From the NCBI GenBank assembly GCA_013398295.1, contig VZSF01007911.1, positions 62,001 to 126,000 on the forward strand: DNA of 64,000 nt, given 5' to 3'. This DNA is from Chionis minor. Taxonomy: Eukaryota > Chordata > Aves > Charadriiformes > Chionididae. The notes beneath the pieces were generated by a model. That model was not told where the DNA came from. It saw only the letters and a program-made list of their open reading frames with translations, and ran no database searches. A program made the translations under genes and the position numbers. Every line of letters begins with the position of its first letter. Position 1 is the first letter of the stretch. This document shows, piece by piece, positions 46,701-59,609 of this stretch.

Positions 46701-49700
46701 GGGGCAAAGTAAGATATCCTTTGCATTGCAGTTCACATTTGATATGTTGTGAAGGGCCTAGGACCACAGGGAAAAACTGTAGGAACTAGGAGGGGAAGCT
46801 ACAGGGGCTTTTCTCCAGCAGGAACCAGTGACAGTGCAGGAGAAAGTGGTCTTCCATGGCCAAAGCTCTTCCTTCAGCTTTCTGCACTTCAACTATGGGT
46901 AGGCTAAAGTGAATGATGCTTATTATAATCTGGTCACTGCGTTGCTCTCATGTCACTCTGGGGTTGAGAGCATTACAGAGAAAGGGAGCAATACTGTAAG
47001 CTGCTGTGCTGAGCACTCTGGCTGCACGTTTTCACCATTTACTGTGGGTGGTGGGAAGCAAATAGATCTGGTGAGCAGACAGTGGGAGGGGAGCATGGAA
47101 GACATGAGGCCAAAGGCACTGGCTGTGGCTGGGAACAGGAGGCTTTTGTAAGGCAAGCATTGCAAAGGGAGGTCCTTTATTTCCCTTTTTTCCCTTTGTC
47201 CAAGCTTGTCTCCCTTATTCCCTGCCCACCAACTACTATTATTGGCATCTTTTTTCACACATTACTTTGTCGTCCTGCATACTGGTCATGTTTCCTTAAG
47301 TTTGTGCTTCTCTTCCTTATGTGGTCTTTTGTTCCTGTAGAGTTCAATTCTGGGAACTGGGATTCTCACAGTATTCTTCCTCTCTCCACCTCATATCCCA
47401 CTAGAAGATTGCCTAGGGAAGGAGGCAGCTACCCTGCATCTTATTCCCTCTGTAAAACTGATGTGGAAACACTATTTTGGCCTCTTTATCTTCCCTGCCC
47501 CAGGCAAAAGCTCATACCCTTTTGAAGAGAAAAGAACTGGAAACTTGGGAGCTCCTTGCCTGAGCAGCTGGTAATGAAGAAGACAGTCATGGGTTTTCTT
47601 CTTCCTCCACAATGCCAGGGGGTGTTAGTGGCAGATCATATGACCGATGAGGCTACATTGTCCCTTTCCATGAGGTAGTAAATAGAAGTGATGCAATATG
47701 TTCGCTTTCAACACAGGACAAACTCTAAGGGCTCGACAAACTCTGCCCCCCTCAGCTGATAGGACCTGAGGGAGAGGACTGGTGGGAAGAGAGAAGACTA
47801 TTGGTGGTTTAACGAAGAAGAAGGGAAGCATGTGAGAGATTTTGGTGAAAGGTTCTTTAACTAAAAATGATGCGAAGTGGCAGAAAGAAAGGATGAGAAG
47901 TGTAAGGAGCAGCTGAAGGTGATGTATTTCTTCAATATTCCTACTTTACTTCCTTAACTTTATCTCAGAATTGCTATTTCCTAAAAATCATCCCTTCAGA
48001 AATACCCCGCCTCCCCAACCACTCATCCTGTCAGAATCCTTCCAAGCCAGCATTCACACTTGATTTCCCCCGTTTCCTTCCTATTCCATCTGCCACTTTT
48101 AATTTCCTCTTATATTCTCTTTCCAGAAATCCCAATATGTTTCATTCCTTTGACCTCAGTTCTGCACCCTTTCCTTCACTGAGACATTCACATTCCCTTT
48201 TCCATTCAGTGACACTCTGACTTCACATTCCTCTTCAGTTCAGCTCTCTTTCCTGTATTTCTTTCCCTCTATAGTTGTTTATTTTGGGTTCTGCCCCCCT
48301 CCCAAGCCTTTACCAATCAAAAATTTTCCCTCTTAACAGGTTTTTCTTTTCTTCACAAGCCACTTCTGCTATCTTTAATTTATCCCCTGGAAACTCCTTC
48401 ATTGCCTTCCTCATGCTTTGCTCAAGTTATTTTTCTTTAGACCTATTATTTCCAATTTTTTTTCTATTTATCTTGTTTTCTACTGATCTTTTTCAGTAGG
48501 GGAAGATGCAATTTCCTTGACTTTTGATAGCCAGAAACATAAATTGCTAACTCTAACAGATTTCAAATGCTGTTGCCCCAGTAACACAGTAGCTAACACA
48601 CAACATCATAACGGATAGCCACTATTACACGTTATCAACATTAACAAAAGGCAAATGGTAGTCTCTAAATATCAACTTGGATACGCACCTTCCTCATCTT
48701 CTAAATCATCTGTAGCAGAACAGTTTGTCTGTAGCATTTAACTTCCTTAATTTTACTCAGAATGGTGAGTGAAAGCTTTTAAGCAGCCAAAGGTCATATT
48801 TAGCTCAACAGAGCGCAGCAGAATATTCATGTTTTCATGATCTTATCCTGAACAGCATACTCACTCTGATCAGGAATATAAAAGCAGGATCTGTTTCAAC
48901 TTGGACATGAATTTTGCCGCTGATTCTGTGGTCCAAGATACTGTCCAAACAGAAGTATTTCACAGCCTCCTCTATCTGACTTTGAGTTCTGTTTTCTCCC
49001 TTTCTTTTTTAGGACACTAACGCCTAATCTCAAAGCAGAGGTTTTTTTTCCTGCTTTGCAACTTACTTTCAAAGCACAGCTCACCAGTATGCGGACATCA
49101 GAGGCAGTAGGTATCACAGAGCAGGGAGAAGCTCCACAAAAGGATAGATATTATGGCCATATCAAGCTGATGGAGCCGTGCACAACTGTTTAAAAAATGA
49201 GCATAACAGATATGCCAAAAAGAACAAGGGTTTTTAAGATATGTCATTTTTTGCTCAAAATGCTTTACATGCAGGCTTCTCTGAGCAGAGCTTGGCTTCC
49301 TTAGCAGCACAAGAAAATAAACAAGAACGGGAACCTTTGATTACAGATATTTTACTCTCTGAAGCATGATATTGCAGAGCGTGGGTGTTTCTGAAATTCT
49401 GTTAGTAGGCTAAAGACAGTTTTTAATTTGAAGAGGAAAAAACCAGATGTATAAAATGTAAAAATGAGGGAGACTTAACTTGGTTTATTGGGTGGTTCTT
49501 GTGGATAAGTATATTTGAGAGGTCTAACACAAGGTTTCTCAGGTGCTAGTTTTTTTGCTCTAAATTATCTGATTGCACAGCAAACTCTTCAAGAAAAATT
49601 CCACGGTATTACAGAAATGTCAATGTGTGAGTACAGCTCTAGATGAACAGTGCTATTATATGCACATAATCCTAAACAGGTAAATAATAATGACAATCGC

Positions 49701-52465
49701 CTTCAGTGTTTGCAAGCCATTTGGGACAGGCCATGGAAGGTAAGCACCACATTTAGCTCTGTTTACTTTTGCACGCACCATTAGTAAGAAAAATGAGTTC
49801 ATTTGAACCTCTTTTTTCTCCTTTAACTTTCTGAACCACTTTCTTAGGCTATCCCCTCTCTATTTTCAGAGCTATAAAGTGGTAAAAGCCATTGGCCAGA
49901 TTTATTTCTGGATAATTCCAGCGATCAAACTGGACCATGAACTGTCTTCTGCCCCACACTTCTGCAGTCTTGGCTTTTCCCTGCTCTGAACCAGCCAAAT
50001 TGTGCAGCCGTCCATAGGGATGTGGCTGCTTCTACTTCTGCTCTTATTCCGTGCGTGCCATAATCCCAGATCTTTTGAGAAGCAGCAAAGTATAGGAGGC
50101 AAAAGAGATAATGATAAGTCTTGCACTCCTTATTGTTGCTAATGAGCTTCTTATTTGATCTCTAAGTTTGCTGCTAGGGGTTACAGATGCGCTGATTTCC
50201 CTGACTCCTGGGAGTGGAGAGGACACATCAAAACTTGCATAGTTGATTGAAGAGGCATCTGGGAGGCACTTCTGCTGCTGCCACTGAGCTGCACAGCTAA
50301 GCAAGCGACGCCAAAGAAAAGGCAGCAGGAGCTCTAGTCTCCGCTTCCTCTCTGCCGCTTCCCCCTCACCAGCCTTTGCTGTCATCTTGTGTGGGACTGA
50401 ACCAGCTGGCGGTGGGGGAGCAGGCACAGATCATTATATTAGTCAAGTATTAGCACCATTGGAAAGGGTCAATTGCGAAATGAAGGTTGTTCTGACGAGT
50501 AGGACATCAATCTGATATTATTAGCTGCCAATACTGCATGTTTGCTGTGGGTTGCTTTGTAAATGACAGCCGCAGATCTCCATTGCAAATAATGCTTACA
50601 AGACTTATTTGTACGACTCCACAATCTATAAAAAGGGTCAAATACTCTAAGGAGGGGAGGGGTGTAAAATGGTAGAGATCTCAGGAACCTCCTTATTTTA
50701 ACCAGTTATAAAGAAATTACCAACAAAGGCCTGAATTTATATTTCTTCAGCCTGTCCCACCAGGGCTTGCTTGTCTTGGTAGCTGAAAGTCTAAAAGAAA
50801 AAGCTGTTTGGAAGTGGATTCAGAGAGTTTGAACTAAGGAGAAAAGCATCTGTATTTTCTGCTAACACACTGCAAAGGTGTTCCCACCAACGCCTGGTTT
50901 CCAAATCTAGTAGAATGGGAATGTTCTAGGTATTAAAATAACCACTCTTGATCACTCTCTGCTATTTATATTTTTCTATTTAAATATCCTATTTATTAAT
51001 AGTGTTCAATATTAGCATGAAAAAACCCCTGCATTCCTCAGTCAGCAGGTAGCAGACATCTCATGTCAGCTGTTTTATGAGCAATATAATTAGCAAGGCA
51101 AACTGTACAACTTCCAGTTTGGTTCATTTGCTGATGCTTATTCTGATTCATTTACAATTATGCCAGTAATTGGCATAACTGTTTAGAGGTATTTGGAAAA
51201 TGTCCATAAGTGGATATCCTAATTATAGATTTATCCTAGTGGCAGACATTTGCGTTGTGTAATAACGACTTTCTGCATCTATCAGGAAGTGCTATGCCGA
51301 TTCCTCAGGCAAGAAACTAGTGGAGGCTGTGGTCTATTAGATTATTATGGACAGAGGAAGAAAACTCGAAGGAGGTATCACTGCCTCTCCTCCGATGGTG
51401 CTCTTCCAGGTTCTGTGTGCTTGGAAAAAAACAAGCCCTGGCAAATCCAATGCAAGCCAGCAGAGGCATTTCATTTTGTCTTATGCCCATTCAAATACAT
51501 CAGAGAAATCCAGTTCCAGCGGGGCTTAAACCACAGCTCTCTAAAGCACACCCAAAGACCAGTCCTCAGACTTGTGCCAACAAAGTAAGGTGGTGACGAC
51601 CTGCCAGGACTGGAAACTCTTCCACGTAAGGAGTGCCCCAAAAGCAGGAAGATCCAGCTTTCAGCTCCTCAGACACTCATGTGTGATCTCCATGCTTGTG
51701 CATCCCTGGATTTCTTCATAAGCAATGGGACTTAGCTGAGAGCAGACCATCTTGACCCACCTTTCCCTGTGTCGGTGCCAGGGGACTCCCTTGCTCCATA
51801 CATCTGCTACAGCTGAACCACTGGTCGTGGTGCCCGCTCCAGCATCGCAGCCCGGGCCATACACCTGCAACAGTTACAGTGAAGGAAAAAAAATGTGGAG
51901 GTACGCCTGAAAATGGAGATGACACTGTGCACCAAAGAGTCAAGTCGTGGCTGTCATAATGGTTAGGAATCTTTAACCTGGAGGGAATTGCAGTGGCTCT
52001 TTTCATAAAGGCTAGATTAGTGAGCTGTGTGTTAAATACATGATGGCTTTTACATTGAGATGTCTTTAATTCGCTTCTAACTATGAAGTGATCATAACTT
52101 TAATGAAAACCGGACTGTTTTATGAAGAGAGGACTTAAAGAAGATTTTTTCCTTTGTATCTCAGAAGATTGAGAAAATAAGAAAATAAACAAAACAACCC
52201 TTCCAGTTCTTTAAATTACACCAACTATCTGTTCCACTACAGGTCAGTTTTTGCACAATAAGCTTAGAGCTGTTTTCCCCTCTAGATAAATTCTCTCAGT
52301 TGCTCTTTCTGCCAGAAGCAGTTTTAAAAAGCCAGGCTGGATGCAATATCTATCATCAGGCTATTTGACAGAACAATCCTCTCAGCTTAAAAGCAAAGTT
52401 ACATGTGGAAAGTTACGACTCTAGATCCAAAGTGGCCCTGCAATGGCTGGCTTAACACTTCCATG
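43791..52465. other. 8.7 kb without a recognisable gene
   Basis: No exon or RNA gene is supported. About 47930-48490 is pyrimidine-rich on the plus strand for more than 500 bp. A slightly GC-richer patch lies at 50200-50430. On its minus strand it reads a start-like ATGACAGCAAAGGCTG followed by GTGAGG, which resembles a first exon and donor but has no other support. The remaining frames have no recognisable content. Confidence 0.45.
46547..46552 (+). terminator. Candidate polyadenylation signal AATAAA
   Basis: AATAAA in the context GTATATACAATAAAAAACC, after a T/G-rich stretch (TGTTCTGTCTTTGTGTATA), resembles the 3' end of a vertebrate transcript on the plus strand. No upstream coding exon is established, so this is a weak call. 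Confidence 0.25.
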
Positions 52466-53236
52466 TCATAGAATCATAGAATGTTAGAGGTTGGAAGGGA
52501 CCTCTGAAGATCATCTGGTCCAACCCCCCTCCCAGAGCAGGTCCACCTACAGCAGGTTGCACAGGATGGCATCCAGATGTGTTTGGAATGTCTCCAGAGT
52601 CGGAGACTCCACCACCTCTCTGGGCAGCCTGTTCCAGTACTCTGCCACCCTCAAAGGAAAGAAGTTCCTCCTCATGTTCAGATGGAACTTCCTGTGTTCA
52701 ATTTTGTGCCTATTACCTCTTGTCCTATCACTGGGAGCCACTGGCCCCATCCTCCTGGCACCCTCCCTTTAAGTATCTGTAAACATTGATGAGATGCCCC
52801 CACAGTCTTCTCTTCTCTACACTAAAAAGACCCAACTCCCTCAGCCTTTCCTCATAAGAAAGATGCTCCAGCCCCCTAATCATCTTTTGGCCCTTTGCTG
52901 TACCCTCTCCAGCAGCTCCCTGTCCTTCTTTAGCCCCGGAACCCAGAACTGGACACAGTACTCCAGTTGTGGTCTCACCAGGGCAGAGTAGAGGGAGAGG
53001 ATGACCTCCCTTGACGTGTTTCCCACACTCCTCTTGATGCACCCCAGGATGCCATTGGTCTTCTTGGCCACAAGGGCACATTACTGGCTCATGGTCATCC
53101 TGTTGTCCACCAGGACTCCCAGGTCCCTCTCTGCAGAGCTGCTTTCCAGCAGGTCAGCCCCCAGCCTGTAGAGCTGCATGGGGTTATTCCTCCCCAGGTG
53201 CAGGACCCTACACTTGCCTTTGTTGAATTTCATAAA
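52466..53236 (-). mobile_element. CR1 LINE, 0.8 kb, minus strand, well preserved
   Basis: The plus strand opens with the CR1 terminal units (TCATAGAATCATAGAATG) and GAGGTTGGAAGGGACCTCTG. It then reads the reverse complement of the 3' UTR and ORF2 C-terminal half. Minus-strand frames show [35 protein letters not shown] and [20 protein letters not shown], split over three frames by indels. It ends upstream near 53236 in the ORF2 segment for [15 protein letters not shown] sequence. The wording GACCTCTGAAGATCATCTGGTCCAAC marks a subfamily different from the copy at 21962-22755. It is a 5'-truncated, dead insertion. Confidence 0.96.
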
Positions 53237-56200
53237 GCACTTTATATAATTTTCCTCAGCTTATTCTATCAAAAATATTGTCAATTTTGCAATTAATAAC
53301 ATGTATTTGAGTACTTTCTAATTAAAACTGAATATTTTGTACTGTGGTAAAACATTTCCATCCTTTCACTCTTTTTTATAGTGAATTAACTTTGTAAAAT
53401 GAAGAAAAACATTTTTAACTTTACCATCTTCAGAAAGAGTAGTTTTGCTTTCATGAGGCAGGAGAAAAACACCTTCATTTTACATAATACAGTGAACTGA
53501 AAAATGCAAGTACCGGTATTTGACTTGTCTGTAACTGAAAGTCAATAGAAAACTTTAGAACATGCTTTAACTTCACTTGCATCCATCACAAATACTAAAC
53601 CAAATGTTTCCATTGTGAAGCTGAAGCTATTTATGGATGTTGATTTTTTTCTTAACATCATTTCTTCAAAATGAAACAGCCATAAAATAACAATTCAACA
53701 TAGGCAAGAACATATAAACTACTAACCTGAATTCTGGCATACTTTGCCTTCTTATGGCTGCCCCAATTCCATAATTTCCTGCACAATGTGCATTACATAG
53801 AGCATCAATAATATGACAGTGATCCCTAAAGGCCTTAGTAACATGTAAATCAAAAGCATCTTGTAGAGAAGAGCTCACCAAGTGTCATGGTAAAACTCCT
53901 ACTTGATTGTAACTGGAGTGTCATTAAATACAAACTAGGAACATACATTAAGGAATGAGGATTAAGGAAATGAAAACCCAACTTTTTCAAGACACCAGTT
54001 ATCCAGAACCATAGAGAACGTAGAGAAAAGTGTTAATACCGGGAAAAAAAAAAAAAAAAAAAGCCACCATCAATGTGGGTCTTATCTATGTTATAATTTA
54101 CAACACTTCTTGCCTTTCTGTTTCCAGTCTCTAGCTTGGGAGAGATAAGGGCTAGCTGCAATTTGTGTGTCTTTCTTTGGAAGGTGTATTTCAGATGCTG
54201 CTGACAAACCCACTGAAGCATAAATCTTATCCTTTTAGTTGGAACCAAACAGCATTGTCCTCATTGATTTGTCTTCTGTTTGTTTCCTCCAGCAGTTGCC
54301 TCTGATTTACTTCCTTGCATTTAGGATAATATCACAAAAGTAAATTGATGTGCACGTTAGCGATAAAGTATTTAACTGTCTTGCTCCCTGCTCCAGGATC
54401 CATTTAAGTGTCCACAGAAATTTGTATCAAGGGACTCAGCACCAGGTTCCGCCTTATCCCATTTTCACCGTTACTTTGTGTGTCTACCTTCCCAGAGTGT
54501 CATGAACTAGACAGAGTTCAATTCTCTGTGACTATTCCATACTGGAGACAGATTTCCAGCATATATTTGAGTCCTGTATAGTATTATAATTGATTAGCAG
54601 TATCTTTGCACACCACCAAATTTTAGAAAGTAGTGCGTAATGCAATGTTATTAGTGAGAACTTATCTTTATGTAATACAAAACCAGCTAAAGCGAACACT
54701 TGAGAACATAATGAAAATTGCAAACAGAGAAAATATTATGGTCTTCACTTCTAAAAAGATTAAACAAAGCAGTTAAGGTTTATATACCCTTTTCTCCTCC
54801 CCCAAGAGACCATTGGTCTAAATGGAATAATACATTTCTATTATTACCTTACTATTGTTTTATTATATTGAGAGATATTTCAGCTTGTTATGGAATGGCA
54901 GCTATTATGCCTACAGACCTTCCATATTCTAATGAGTTTCATTCTGTCTTGGGAATTTTTTCTGAAAATTGGCATTCTCCATTTTTCTAATTATTTTTTT
55001 ATTTATTTATTTAGTTAGTTATTCTGAAATTATAATGCAAAAGAGTCTCTTTGGGGTGTTTACCCATGAGACACACAATGCACCTGTCTATTCTGGTGAA
55101 TACTTAATTCTCCAGGAGACATTTTTCTTCAAAAAGTGATTTATAGTGAAGAAAACAAGTGATTTATACTACATAATCTTATGTCTTTAATTGTTTGGCT
55201 CTTTTGATTTGTCCTGCAATTGCAGTACAGTTCTGAAGGTAAATTTGAGAAAGCCGTAAAAGTAAACTTGGCAGTATTTCTAAATCCTGGCTTTTGTAAG
55301 GAATCTCGTGGAGGAAAACTAGAGTGGAACCAGAGCTGTGGGCGCTGATAGACGCAGTACAGTGCCCAGGCAAAACGGTGTAAAAGCTTAGTTGCTTCAT
55401 AGATTTGGCAAGAAGAATTAGCTTTGTAGATAATTAATAGAAATATATTTAGCATATTTACTGAAGTCACTGTTTAGTTTGCTCTTCCATTCTCTGTAGC
55501 TAACACGTTACTGTACTTACAACAGGTAACCATGGAGGCAAGACAAAAACTAGAAGGGACGAATGCTAGGGCTCCCCAATTCAAGCAATATGCTTCAGTG
55601 GTTCTGATTTTCTTAAAATGACATTATATAATGCTTTAGACCTGATTTAGGTCTGAGAGAATTAGAGATTCAAAAGAACAGAATATACATAACAGCAGTT
55701 GTGGCTTTGCCTAGGACTCCACAGCTCTAACTGTGCTTGCATCTTTCCTGGTCAAGGTAGAGCTGTTAAAGTTAAATTAGACAAAATAACAGTCTCCAAG
55801 TAATCTGTTACGTATTTCTTTTAATTCAGTATTGAAAACAAATCTCTTCAATTGCTTTCTTCTAAAATCTGCTCTTTAAATTTCATCTCCTTGTGAATAT
55901 ATCCTTTTTTGGTCTCTAGAAAAAAGAAAAAAAAGAATGCACACAACAGAAAAAAATATTGCAGAGAAGGTGGAAGTGAGTGCTGGTAAGGTTTTTCTTC
56001 AGTAAGAACAGTTTATATTGGAACATGGCAGTTTGTCAAACCTTAAACTTTTCATGTAAATGTGTCATTTGAAACAAAACCTTGTTGCAAAGACTGTGTA
56101 GCTGCAGGGCAAAAGATGAGGAAAGGAAGAAAAAAGAGTTTCACAAATTTACAACAGGAAAATCCTAAGTAAATGTCCTCAAGGTGTTGAAGAATTATAT

Positions 56201-56854
56201 GCAAATCCCCTACTGTTTTGGATCGATGAGGAGTACTTAATCCTTCTTAGTCCCTCCTTTTGAAGCTGTTCTTCATTATTTATTGCTCCCAATAAAGAAA
56301 CTAAAGCTGTAACCTGTGCACTAGGGCACTCAATGGGGAAGTGAAGTGCCAGCCCTGAGTCAGTTAGAGGTGGGAACTGACACATTGTCTCCTATGGATC
56401 AGGTCAATATTTTATCTGCAATGTCACGGTGGGTTATCTCTCTGTGTTTTTGTTTTCTTTTCTGTCTTGCTTTCCCCAATGAAGAATTTGGAAATAGCCT
56501 GGCTTTGTTCCAGTGAAGAATAAAAAAACTTTTTTTGAAAACAAATATTTTTTTCTGAGACACAGATCTTGTTTTCTAGAATTCTAAAATCAGGAGTGGC
56601 TAAGATGGGAAAATGCGGCAGAGACCAGCTAAAGGTCTTGTACTGCAGATGGTTCAAAGCAAAGATAAAGAAGCTGAAGAAAAGGTGGTACCTTTGCTAG
56701 AGAAACCCTTAATTGCTGTTTCAAGTCATCTTCTGCTGACGTTTGGACACTTTCAGGCTGTCAGGTTCCCACTTATTTACACCAGAAAATGCTAAACATT
56801 TTCTGATGTCCAAATATCTTGATTTGGGGGAGTGGCTGTTACACAGGAGGATTA
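53237..56854. other. No recognisable gene; AT-rich unique DNA
   Basis: An A19 run lies at 54044-54062. Near 55690-55720, TTTGCCTAGGACTCCACAGCTC faintly resembles the MIR core but is too short to call. No exon or RNA gene is supported. Confidence 0.5.
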
Positions 56855-57598
56855 CGCTGTCATTCAGATGGACGCCGACAGCCTGGACAAATGGGCTGAT
56901 AGGAATCTCATGAAGTGGAAAGTCCTACATCTAGGGAGGAACAACTCCATGCATCAGTATATGCTGGGGGCCAGCTGACCAAAAAGCAGCTTTGCCAAGA
57001 AGGACCTTGGGGTCCTGGTGGACTGTCAGCTGAGCATGGGCTAGCAATGCACTCCTGCGGCAAAACAAGGCCAACAGTATCCTGGGCTGCATTAGGAAGA
57101 GAGTTGACAGCAGGTTGAGGGAGGTGATCTTTCTCCTCTACTCAGCACTGGTGAGGCTTCATGTGGAGTACTGTGTCCAGTTCTGGGCTACCCAGCACAA
57201 GAGAGACATGGATGTACTGGAGAGAGTCCAATGAAGGACCACAAAGATGATTAGAATGGAGGATCTCTCCAACGAGGAAAGGCTGAGAGAGGGGGGATGG
57301 TTTAGCCAGGGTAAGAGTAGACTCATGAGAATCTTATCAGCATGTATAAATCCCTGAAGGGAAGTAACAAAGGGGACTTTTCTCATTAAAATGCATGAGA
57401 TTTCATCTGATCACACTAGAAAACCCTTTTTTACTGTGAGAGTGATCAGTCACTGGTGTAAGTTGCCCAGAGAGGCTGTGCGGTCTCCATCTTTGGAGAT
57501 ATGGTTCTGGAGAGCTGGCTCTAGGTGACGCTGCTTGAGGAGGAAGGTTGGACCAGATGACCTGCAAAGGCCCCTTCCAACCCCAACCATTCTGTAAT
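56855..57598 (+). mobile_element. CR1 LINE, 0.74 kb, plus strand
   Basis: It begins in ORF2 at GCTGTCATTCAGATGGACGC. It continues through GACAAATGGGCTGATAGGAA, GGGAGGAACAACTCCATGCA, CTTGGGGTCCTGGTGGACTG, CACTGGTGAGGCTTCATGTG, AGAGACATGGATGTACTGGA and GTTGCCCAGAGAGGCTGTG. It ends at GGACCAGATGACCTGCAAAG and CCTTCCAACCCCAACCATTC. There are several indels and an in-frame TGA near 57232, plus a short internal loss around 57375-57400. It is an old-to-moderate, inactive copy. Confidence 0.94.
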
Positions 57599-59605
57599 TC
57601 TTTGGTTGCCATTTCTAAGCGCTTTCTTCAGTAAATTCTCTTTGAGAATTCTGAGATAGAAAGAAAAATACTTGTCCCAAATATTAAGGCTAACCTTCTC
57701 AAGTGGGACCCATATCCAATCCAGTGCATAACCAAACTTTTTTCCAGACAGATATAACCACATTTCAATTATTAACTGCTGTGGTTTCACCCTGACCTAC
57801 TGTGAGGTAGGTATTGAGTAAGAAAGGGTTGACCTGAGAACTAGATCCATTCTGCATTTCAGGAATTCAAGAGGTAACTGTTGAGGTTACCTTTTCATGT
57901 AGTCAGTTGTATTTCAGTGATTCATTATTTACTAAGGAGCATCTTGCTCTTTTTAAGTTGTGAAAGCTCCTGCCAGTTTACCTTTGCTTAGTGGCCCTGA
58001 AAGTTTCCCTGAGACTATGCTGGAAGAACATCTACAGTTATGCACACACTATGATCTTCTTTTTATGTCTTAGAAAAAATTCCAATTCATGATTCCAGGG
58101 TGTTACACCACTTTTGTTTAAACATCTTTTATTCTCGATTTCCCAGTGACATTTCTTTTCAAAAAGACACCAGACAATGTTTGCTCCTTGAATGTTTATT
58201 AAACACTTTCTTTTTCACTCATTTAAATGGGTTCCACCACTCACCAGGAAAATATTTAATTAGTCTGGAATGCTCTCAGCCCAGAAACTGTGATCTGGGA
58301 AACAGGCAGATCCTGCAGACACAGCCCCTGTGTGCAGTACAGCCATAATGGGGCACAGAGAACAAGTATCTTCGACATGATATATTAAGACATTGAGTTC
58401 TGTATAGAGTACCCATGTAACTGAGACATATTCAATTAGTGCTGTAAAGTTACTTTTTTTTATTAAGTTTTGCTTGTGGCAGAACTAAGATAGTTTTCAT
58501 TTCTCTCATACGCATACAGATTATGTAAGTTTTTATATGCATGATTATAAGGTCTCTTTTCCATAGACAATGTTGGTGGAGGGCTAGTTCATTCTGTTCT
58601 ACTATGTGTATGTGGATCACCACATCTACTGTGTAGCATGACAGATGTAGGCATTTCTGTAGTGCTCACTCTAACCCCATCATGTTCACAATAACCAAAA
58701 TAAACTACTCGATTTTTATGTTGAGCTTGAGAGAGGGACAAATAGAATTACCACTGATTTTCAGTTAGGGAACTAGTGTAGGGAGAGAAACCAAAAAAAC
58801 TCTTAAACTAAAGGGCAAAATTAACCCAATCACTTGCCTAGGATCACAGAGGAATACCATCAGAGAAGAGAGCAAATTCCATCTTCCAGGACAACTTTTA
58901 AGAATGTATACCACAAAATCTTTATTTCTGTATTGTTCAATCTGTTTTGCCAAAAATTCCAAAAATAAACTAGGAAAACAACTCATAGAAATAATTTGGT
59001 AAGCATATAAGCGTTTACTTATAAGCAAATTGCTTATAAGCAAAAGCTTATAAGATAAGCAACGAGGAAATTCTTGAGGTTAAAAAGTATTGGAAAACTT
59101 TAACTCTACACATTTCTACCTGTAGTATATCTGCAGTAGTAGACTTCTGGTGACATATAAGAAAGGGTCAGTCCTAATGTGTGCTCTTATATAAGGAAAG
59201 TATCTATTCTCTCTGAGCTTGCTGAAAAGGAGACATGAGATAGGAATATCAAAAAAAATGGTACCCCCTCTTTGCTCCACATCTGGCTTTGAAGATAGAT
59301 CTAACGTGAAAGGTAACATAAGGTCTGTAGATGCACCGTATAAAAAGAGCCCTCAGAACAGAAGATGTTGGGCCTCTCAAAAACTGAGTAATTAATCCAT
59401 CTCAAACTCTTCCTGACAATCCTGCCATCATCCATAAGCACATCAGCGTCTTGTTGTCAAAGAAATGAAAGCTGTGCAACTGGTTGTAGGAAGGCATAAA
59501 TTATTAGTTTGGAACTTTGCAACATATTTATTATTTCTTTTTTTGTCTGTTTGTTACTGTTCTGGGTTTTTGTAACAAAGTACTAATAACTACTTTGAGC
59601 AATTA
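57599..59605. other. No recognisable gene; unique DNA with a possible SINE core
   Basis: 58810-58850 (CAATCACTTGCCTAGGATCACAGAGGAA) resembles the MIR-type SINE core (ACTTGCCCAAGGTCACACAG) at low identity, which is suggestive only. The palindromic decamer array is listed separately. Nothing coding is recognised. Confidence 0.45.
59003..59054. repeat. Four evenly spaced palindromic decamers (GCTTATAAGC type)
   Basis: GCATATAAGC (59003), ACTTATAAGC (59017), GCTTATAAGC (59032, perfect palindrome) and GCTTATAAGA (59046) follow each other at 14, 15 and 14 bp, separated by short A/T-rich spacers (AAATT, AAAA). Confidence 0.85.
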
Positions 59606-59609
59606 CTCC
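59606..59609. repeat. Probable target-site duplication, left (CTCC)
   Basis: CTCC precedes the LTR's TG terminus and recurs at 60338-60341. Confidence 0.6.

Noticed and set aside
50044..50427. 127-codon minus-strand frame starting MPAPPPPAG, with an ATG-exon-donor-like arrangement
   Set aside because: The patch is only modestly GC-rich, the product matches nothing I know, and the apparent donor and acceptor lie too close for a convincing intron.
58810..58850. MIR-type SINE core
   Set aside because: Only about 20 bp match at low identity, which is not enough to call an element.
59003..59054. CRISPR-like regularly spaced repeats
   Set aside because: The repeats are 10 bp with 4-5 bp spacers in vertebrate DNA, with no resemblance to a CRISPR array.
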